Below are positions 58,802 to 64,000 of a stretch of 64,000 bases of DNA, piece by piece. The first letter of the stretch is position 1. Every line of letters starts with the position of its first letter. The stretch comes from Rhynchopus euleeides. Its lineage: Eukaryota > Euglenozoa > Diplonemea > Diplonemida > Diplonemidae. Location: assembly GCA_963210315.1 (NCBI GenBank), contig OY723274.1:1426001-1490000 (forward strand). Direction: 5' to 3'. The position numbers were made by a program, and so were the translations under genes. A model generated the notes under the pieces. That model saw only the letters and a list, made by a program, of their open reading frames with translations. It had not been told where the DNA came from and searched no databases.

Positions 58802-59837
58802 CAGTGGCAGCCCAGCAACACGAGGAGGTTCTGCGCCACGTGCTGTGGGAGGCAGGGGCACAGCTGGCCAGGAATGGGACAGAGACAGCGGGGGAGGGAG
58901 TTTGCCCGGATCCCAAGCGAAACCACCCCTCGTGTGCGACTTGCGCCGGCTCGCTGTGCAGTGGGTAACCTGGGAGACCGTGCACTTTGCATTGCCACGA
59001 ACACACATCCACACATAGGTGGCATCAGTGCTCTCGCGGTGGCGAAAAAGTGGTTTTTTTCGCCTTTTTTTTTCCACGGCACTTTTTTGCGTGGCGAATT
59101 TCGCCTTTTTTTTTTCCCCGGGTTTTTTTTCACATGGAGGATTTCTCCGCACTTGAAGGAGTGTATTGTCCTCACAGGGGCCAAAATTGCTGGTGGAGCC
59201 CGGAAAAGGACGGTCTCCCATATTTCTCCTCGGGAGATGGGTGCAATACCCAGTGCTGTGTAGTCAGTGCAACACATCGCGTACTCCCTGATCCCTCGGT
59301 GGCTGAACGTGCGTTCAGCCCTACGACTACGGATACAATATAGAAACTGTGCGCCCACAATGAACAGATGCTCACTACCGTGGCCTCCGGCGGCTGGGGG
59401 GCTCTGCCCCCCAGACCCCCCTGTTTGAAACCTCCAGAAGGTCCTCAAGATGAGGCTAAGGAACTGCCTGCCGGATAGTCTCTCACCACCGTCCATGCAC
59501 TGCATGGCTGCGGCACACGACGTCTGCCGGACGATGAAGCCCACATCAGTGTGGGGCAGGTTATATGCTGTCCACTCAGTGTGTCACGTGTCGACGTGAT
59601 CGACGCCGCAGGCGCGAAGCGCCTGCGGAATTTTTTTTTCCCCTCTTTTTTTCGACCTCAAAATTCGCCATGCCGTTTGTCAGATCGTGGCGACCAGCGA
59701 GAGCACTGGGTGGCATGCTGCGGGTCACAAGGTTTCCTTGTGTTAACCCGACAACGGCCAGACACGCCCTCGACCAATGCGTGTGCGACTCGATACACCT
59801 GATAACGCAGCTGTGCCAGTCTCGCGGGTTGGTACCT
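58802..59837. other. Intergenic with T-runs and hairpins
   Basis: Long T-runs lie at 59054-59119 and 59629-59652, near inverted TGGCGAATTT / AAATTCGCCA motifs (59093 and 59660) that may be the ends of another non-autonomous element. A 23-bp GC hairpin is at 59606-59628 (CCGCAGGCG stem). A hairpin module is at 59364-59421. Confidence 0.45.
59364..59421 (+). repeat. 58-bp hairpin module, copy 7
   Basis: Forward orientation. One stem base differs (TCTGCC for TCCGCC). Upstream CGCCCACAATGA matches the flank of copy 2. Confidence 0.8.
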
Positions 59838-60222
59838 ACAGCGATGCCCGGCAGCATCCGCATGGTGCGGCTGCGTGAGGTGTGGCACACACACAAACGA
59901 GTGGCTGCCGATGGGCTCAGTATTGCACTCTACGCACACACGTTCGCCAGTGTGTCTGCGTTCGCGGATGCGGTGCACCGTCTCGGGCAGTGCAAGCTGT
60001 GGGCGGAACACCTGGGGCTTCTCCGTGCGACTGACGTGCGGCTGCTGGCGCGGTACCGCGGGTACCTGGCAGAGTGCGAGACGGCATCATCATCTTCGGG
60101 GACGAATCCTTCAAACCTCAGCTTGGATGAGGCACAACGCATGACGGCAGATGTGGAGGCACGGCTTGTGGAGGAGGGCAGTCTGCCGTCGCAGTGGTGG
60201 CAGATCCAACGTACGGGTTGAC
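59838..60222 (+). pseudogene. Broken copy of the tandem repeat-protein gene
   Basis: It encodes the module VRLREVWH, then SIALYAHTFASVSAFADAV, LGQCKLWAEHLGLL and LLARYRGYL, and then SLDEAQRMTADVEARLVEEG. Compared with the intact copy it has compensating small deletions after VWHTH and loses one G near 60216, giving a premature TGA at 60220-60222. The sequence degenerates after that. Confidence 0.7.
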
Positions 60223-60261
60223 AGCAGTAGCTCACAGCGATGCGCAGTACAAGTCTACTGG

Positions 60262-60430
60262 GACCATGCGGGGACCCTCTCCAGGACACCCCGCAGGTGC
60301 CTGACGCACAGCCGCATCGTGCGTGCTGCCGTCACTGCGACCTCTGTGTGATGTGCTGTGCCGTGTGTCGTGTGTTACTGCGGGCCCTCCGCACTCCCAT
60401 CGCTTCCCCGTCCACCAGTGTGACGGCGGA
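60262..60430 (+). repeat. Tandem-array spacer repeat, copy 1
   Basis: Nearly identical to 62765-62945, apart from small indels. It shows that the array unit includes non-coding spacer as well as the gene. Confidence 0.75.
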
Positions 60431-60939
60431 GGCACTACCCGCACTGTGCCGCTTGTGTGCCGCCTTCAGCTGCTGGGCTGATCATCAGGAGCCATCACTT
60501 GTCCCTCTGAGCTGTGCACTTCTTGCCACCCTAGCCCAACTTTACCCGTTCCTGCACCGCGCTGCAGCACCGGCAGTCGATCGCATCCGATCCGCTAGCT
60601 ACCCCCACACCCCCTTAGCTTTCGACGAGTGTTTTCCCAGCAGACGCAGAGGCTCACATGGCACAGACCACCTACGAGCAGACATGCCCATGGATAGTTG
60701 TCGGGGTTGCAATCGCCCAGGAGACCAAATGATCCTTTCCTGAGTATTCATGATTTGCCCACATTTGTTCGCAATTGTACATGGAACCCGTCCCCGGTCG
60801 GTGATTATCTCGTTGTGCAGGGTTCTGAAGTTGACTGAGACTCTGCATCGTGATCGAACAGCAGCTCCGCACGCCGACTGGAGCGGAAAACCCCGTCGCG
60901 CCGTGCGGTCGCAGGACCTGAGGCGAGTCACGAGTGCCG

Positions 60940-61110
60940 ACAATCACAACACATCCCCGATCCGTGTGACAGGTGGCTGGCGAATGGGGTGGGAACTGAA
61001 TGCTGCGTGCAGGGGCGAAAGGCTGCTTGATCCTGTGCCACCGTGGGCGAGGCCTGCCGACTGCCAGCCGATGGAGCAGGATTCCCGCTCGGGAGGCAAG
61101 CCTGCGGGAG
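60940..61110 (+). repeat. Tandem-array 5' region, copy 1
   Basis: Nearly identical to 63315-63490. It spans the putative start codon of the array gene, and the repeat period is about 2.4-2.5 kb. Confidence 0.8.
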
Positions 61111-62703
61111 GGCTACAGGGTGCTGCATGCTAAGCCCTTGTTACGCCTGAGCTTCCAAGAGGCACAGCGTCTCACAGCTGAGGCTGATGACCGGTTTTCG
61201 AAGGAAGGCAACCGTCCACCGCGCCGCACACAGCCCGTTGTGCCTGAGACAAGCGTATCGGGGCCTGAGGTCGCAGGGGGGCACCTGCACCAGGTGGTGC
61301 GGCTGCGTGAGGTGTGGCACACAGAAACAGGCGAGTGGCTGCCGATGGGGCTCAGTATTGCACTCTACGCACACACGTTCGCCAGTGTGTCTGCGTTCGC
61401 GGATGCGGTGCACCGTCTGGGGCAGTGCGAGCTGTGGGCAGATCGGTTGGGGCTTCTCCACGTGACTGACGTGCGGCTGCTGGCGCGGTACCGCGGGTAT
61501 ATGAAGTACGAGGCGGGGCGCGAGAGCGCATCAGAGACGGCATCATCATCTTCGGGGACGAATCCTTCAAACCTCAGCTTGGATGAGGCACAACGCATGA
61601 CGGCAGAGGTAGAGGCACGGCTTGTGGAGGAGGGCAGTCTGCCGTCGCAGTGGTGGCAGATCCAACGTGCGGGGTTGACAGCAGCAGCGTATAACGACGC
61701 GCAGTACAAAGCCACTGGGAAGCGCCTGCCATTGGAAGAGTGCTTTGTACAGTGGACCGGAAGCCTGAAGAAGACGAAACCTGCAGTACGGAAGCTGTAT
61801 TTAGCACGAGCCCGTTCGTGGGCCAAACATTTGGGTCTGGAAGAACGTGATGTCGATGATGTGCCTGTCCGTGCACCATGGACTGCAGAGAGTCTCAACC
61901 ACCTCATGCAACACCTGCGGCAGTGCATCGACATCCAGCGCTTTGAACAGAGTGGATTGCTAGCCCGCCAATTCAAAAAAGCTTCTGCGGTACACCGCAT
62001 GTTGCGGCTGCGCGAGGTGTGGCACACGAACACGGGCGAGTGGCTGCCGATGGGGCTCAGTATTGCACTCTGCGCACACACGTTCGCCAGTGTGTCTGCG
62101 TTCGCGGATGCGGTGCACCGTCTGGGGCAGTGCGAGCTGTGGGCGGAACACCTGGGGCTTCTCTGTGCGACTGACGTGCGGCTGCTGGCGCGGTACCGCG
62201 GGTACCTGGCAGAGTGCGAGACGGCATCATCATCTTCGGGGACGAATCCTGCAAACCTCAGCTTGGATGAGGCACAACGCATGACGGCAGAGGTGGAGGC
62301 ACGGCTTGTGGAGGAGGGCAGTCTGCCGTCGCAGTGGTGGCAGATCCAACGTGCGGGGTTGACGGCAGCAGCGTATAACGATGCGCAGTACAAAGCCACT
62401 GGGAAGCGCCTGCCGTTGGAAGAGTGCTTTGTACAGTGGACCGGAAGCCTGAAGAAGACGAAACCTGCAGTACGGAAGATGTATTTAGCACGAGCCCGTT
62501 CGTGGGCCAAACATTTGGGTCTGGAAGAACGTGACGTCGATGACGCATCTGTCCGTGCACCATGGACTGCAGAGAGTCTCGACCACCTCATGCAACACCT
62601 GCAGCAGTACATCGACATCCCTCAGCAGCATCCGCCGGGGCCCGCGTTGACACTCGACGATGTAAAATGGCTGACGCAGGAGCTACAGGTGCCCCCCGAG
62701 TGA
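61000..62703 (+). CDS. Tandem repeat-protein, intact array copy, unknown function
   Basis: The protein is 567 aa. Helical modules of about 110 residues alternate. One type carries EAQRMTAEVEARLVEEGSLPSQWWQIQ and a distal ARSWAKHLGLEERDV. The other carries VRLREVWHTxTGEWLPMGLSI, then LGQCELWAEHLGLL and LLARYRGY. Both end in a W-x2-x-LGL-x3-DV motif, so they are probably ancient duplicates. The pair occurs twice, at about 100-310 and 325-540, nearly identical, indicating recent internal duplication. Ser-rich linkers (ETASSSSGTNP) join modules. It has no signal peptide, membrane segment or motif I recognise. The ATG at 61000 is shared with the next copy, but an alternative frame over the first 45 codons is also open, so the start could be an artefact of an upstream exon. 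Fast-evolving tandem arrays can encode interaction or recognition proteins; that is inference. Confidence 0.6.
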   Translation: MLRAGAKGCLILCHRGRGLPTASRWSRIPAREASLREGYRVLHAKPLLRLSFQEAQRLTAEADDRFSKEGNRPPRRTQPVVPETSVSGPEVAGGHLHQVVRLREVWHTETGEWLPMGLSIALYAHTFASVSAFADAVHRLGQCELWADRLGLLHVTDVRLLARYRGYMKYEAGRESASETASSSSGTNPSNLSLDEAQRMTAEVEARLVEEGSLPSQWWQIQRAGLTAAAYNDAQYKATGKRLPLEECFVQWTGSLKKTKPAVRKLYLARARSWAKHLGLEERDVDDVPVRAPWTAESLNHLMQHLRQCIDIQRFEQSGLLARQFKKASAVHRMLRLREVWHTNTGEWLPMGLSIALCAHTFASVSAFADAVHRLGQCELWAEHLGLLCATDVRLLARYRGYLAECETASSSSGTNPANLSLDEAQRMTAEVEARLVEEGSLPSQWWQIQRAGLTAAAYNDAQYKATGKRLPLEECFVQWTGSLKKTKPAVRKMYLARARSWAKHLGLEERDVDDASVRAPWTAESLDHLMQHLQQYIDIPQQHPPGPALTLDDVKWLTQELQVPPE

Positions 62704-62764
62704 GTTGCCGCGGCTTCGGCGTCCTGACACAGGCCTGTGTCGGTGCGTTGCTCTGGGGTGTTGC

Positions 62765-62945
62765 ACCAAGCGGGGACCCTCTCCAGGACACCCCGCAGGT
62801 GCCTGACGCACAGCCGCATCGTGCGTGCTGCCGTCACTGCGACCTCTGTGTGTGATGTGCTGTGCCGTGTGTCGTGTGTTACTGCGGGCCCTCCGCACTC
62901 CCATCGCTTCCCCGTCCCCGGCTCCAGTGTGACGGCGGACGCACT
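62765..62945 (+). repeat. Tandem-array spacer repeat, copy 2
   Basis: Partner of 60262-60430. A GT indel near 62852 shows no reading frame is maintained. Confidence 0.75.
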
Positions 62946-63314
62946 CCACCCACACGGTGCCGCACGCGTGTGTTGCAGGTGTGTGCCGCCTTCGAGCTGA
63001 TCATCATGAGTCTCACTTGTCCACCTAGCCCAACTTTATCCGTTCCTGCACCGCGCTGCAGCACCGGCAGTCGACAGTCAACGATCGCATCCGATCCTCA
63101 CCTCAAGCCACCCGACGATACCTCGTCAAAATTCGTTATCTGCAGGAAATCGGTGCTCCAGGACGACACCCGCAAACACGACACTGTCCGCGCAGTCCTC
63201 TCTACTGGCCACCCTGTTGCTTGTGTGTTGCATTCACTGCCCGAAGACAGGTGTGCGTCCCAAGCCCCAAGGCCACTGGGGCTCGGGAGGGCCCAAAAAA
63301 GATGTTTGTACAAT

Positions 63315-63490
63315 CACAACACATCCCCGATCCGTATGACAGGTGGCTGGCGAATGGGGTGGGAACTGAATGCTGCGTGCAGGGGCGAAAGGCTGCTTGA
63401 TCCTGTGCCACCGTGGGCGAGGCCTGCTGACTCCCAGCCGATGGAGCAGGGCTACCGCTCGGGCTGCGTGCCTGCGGGAGGAGTACAGGG
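63315..63490 (+). repeat. Tandem-array 5' region, copy 2
   Basis: Partner of 60940-61110, containing the ATG at 63370. Confidence 0.8.
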
Positions 63491-64000
63491 GCCCCCAGAG
63501 CCTTCACAGTCTTCAGTGCGTGATGCATGACCTGCATCAACGTATCGATATGCTGCAGAATCGGGCGCCTGGGCCCGTGCTGACGGCCCGTGCTGCGGCC
63601 GTGCTGAACAGGAACTTGTTGAAGGTGTCGAAAGGAAGCGCATCGCAAGTCCCCCAGGTGCTGGAGGATCCTTTGGTTGTGTACCGCATGGTGCGGGTGC
63701 GTGAGGCGTGGCACGCGCACACAGGCGAGTGGCTGCCGATGGGTCTCAGCATTGTGCTGTCGGTGCACGCATTATCCCGAGCCAGCGTTGCGGAGCGAGA
63801 GAAGCATCTGCAGTCTTGCTGGCAGTGGGTGAGGCTCACCCTGCCGCTCGATGACGAGGTCTGCCTGCGTCGATACGTTGCATACCTCCGCAGCTGCAGA
63901 GAGGTACCGAGCTTCCAAGAGGCACAGCGTCTCGCAGCTGAGGCCGAGGTCCGGTTTTCGAAGGAAGGCAACCGTCCACCGCAGTGGCGGCAGATGAAGC
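63370..64000 (+). CDS. Tandem repeat-protein, third array copy, cut by window end
   Basis: The frame is open from the ATG at 63370 to the last base (210 codons and continuing). The first 40 residues match the intact copy. The following segment (QRIDMLQNRAPGPVL, then ARAAAVLNRNLLKV) is different and matches the C-terminal HLMQHL-QQYIDI style region of a module. Then come VRVREAWHAHTGEWLPMGLSI and a diverged half (LSVHALSRASVAER), and SFQEAQRLAAEAEVRFSKEGNRPPQW at the edge. It is therefore a paralogue with shuffled modules, not a simple duplicate. Confidence 0.6.
   Translation, partial: MLRAGAKGCLILCHRGRGLLTPSRWSRATARAACLREEYRGPQSLHSLQCVMHDLHQRIDMLQNRAPGPVLTARAAAVLNRNLLKVSKGSASQVPQVLEDPLVVYRMVRVREAWHAHTGEWLPMGLSIVLSVHALSRASVAEREKHLQSCWQWVRLTLPLDDEVCLRRYVAYLRSCREVPSFQEAQRLAAEAEVRFSKEGNRPPQWRQMK

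Noticed and set aside
47894..59421. Calling the 58-bp module a Helitron 3' end
   Set aside because: The hairpin position fits loosely, but no CTRR terminus or TC 5' end could be matched across copies.
1..64000. tRNA, rRNA and CRISPR features
   Set aside because: I looked for GGTTCRANNCC-type B-box sequences and regular spacer arrays. The few B-box-like strings fall in coding sequence or transposons, and no regular repeat-spacer pattern exists.

Overview
This window is nuclear DNA of a GC-rich unicellular eukaryote. Long open reading frames are interrupted by a few GT-AG introns whose donors all begin GTATG. Homopolymer C and G runs are frequent, and about half of the 64 kb is transposable elements. 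All recognisable host genes lie on the + strand, most of them preceded by long pyrimidine tracts. That resembles the directional gene arrays of euglenozoans or dinoflagellates, but the sequence does not fix the lineage.

Layout. 0-4.1 kb: an F-box/leucine-rich-repeat protein, a helical-repeat protein of unknown function and a small NTF2-like protein. 4.4-13.1 kb: a full-length LINE on the - strand, bounded by a 17-bp target duplication. 15.2-22.7 kb: a four-domain voltage-gated cation channel in four exons, with a 1.6-kb piggyBac-like non-autonomous element inside its last intron. 23.5-24.7 kb: a small two-exon gene. 24.7-36.7 kb: mostly non-coding, with a duplication, a foldback element, decayed Ty3/gypsy-like sequence and minisatellites. 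36.7-38.0 kb: a zinc-finger protein with a His-rich segment. 38.2-53.9 kb: a transposon graveyard (a long-TIR element abutting a hAT element, several hAT-like non-autonomous elements, a TRIM-like LTR element and short MITEs). 54.0-54.9 kb: octanoyltransferase (LipB/LIPT2). 56.4-57.1 kb: another hAT-like element. 57.4-58.8 kb: a RING-CH (MARCH-like) membrane ubiquitin ligase. 59.8-64 kb: a tandem array of genes for an unrecognised repeat protein (one broken copy, one complete, one running off the window).

The most notable object is the LINE. ORF1 (coiled coil) and ORF2 (OTU-like protease, APE endonuclease, reverse transcriptase, zinc knuckle, RNase H) are in the same frame, separated by a single UAG followed by 95 sense codons before the previously obvious start. 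ORF2 has no in-frame AUG until just before its protease motif, so UAG readthrough is the simplest reading. A third, Cys/His-rich ORF overlaps the 3' end in the +1 frame. Also notable are reciprocal empty sites for two MITEs, a 58-bp hairpin module present seven times (at least four copies inside non-autonomous transposons), and the tandem repeat-protein family.
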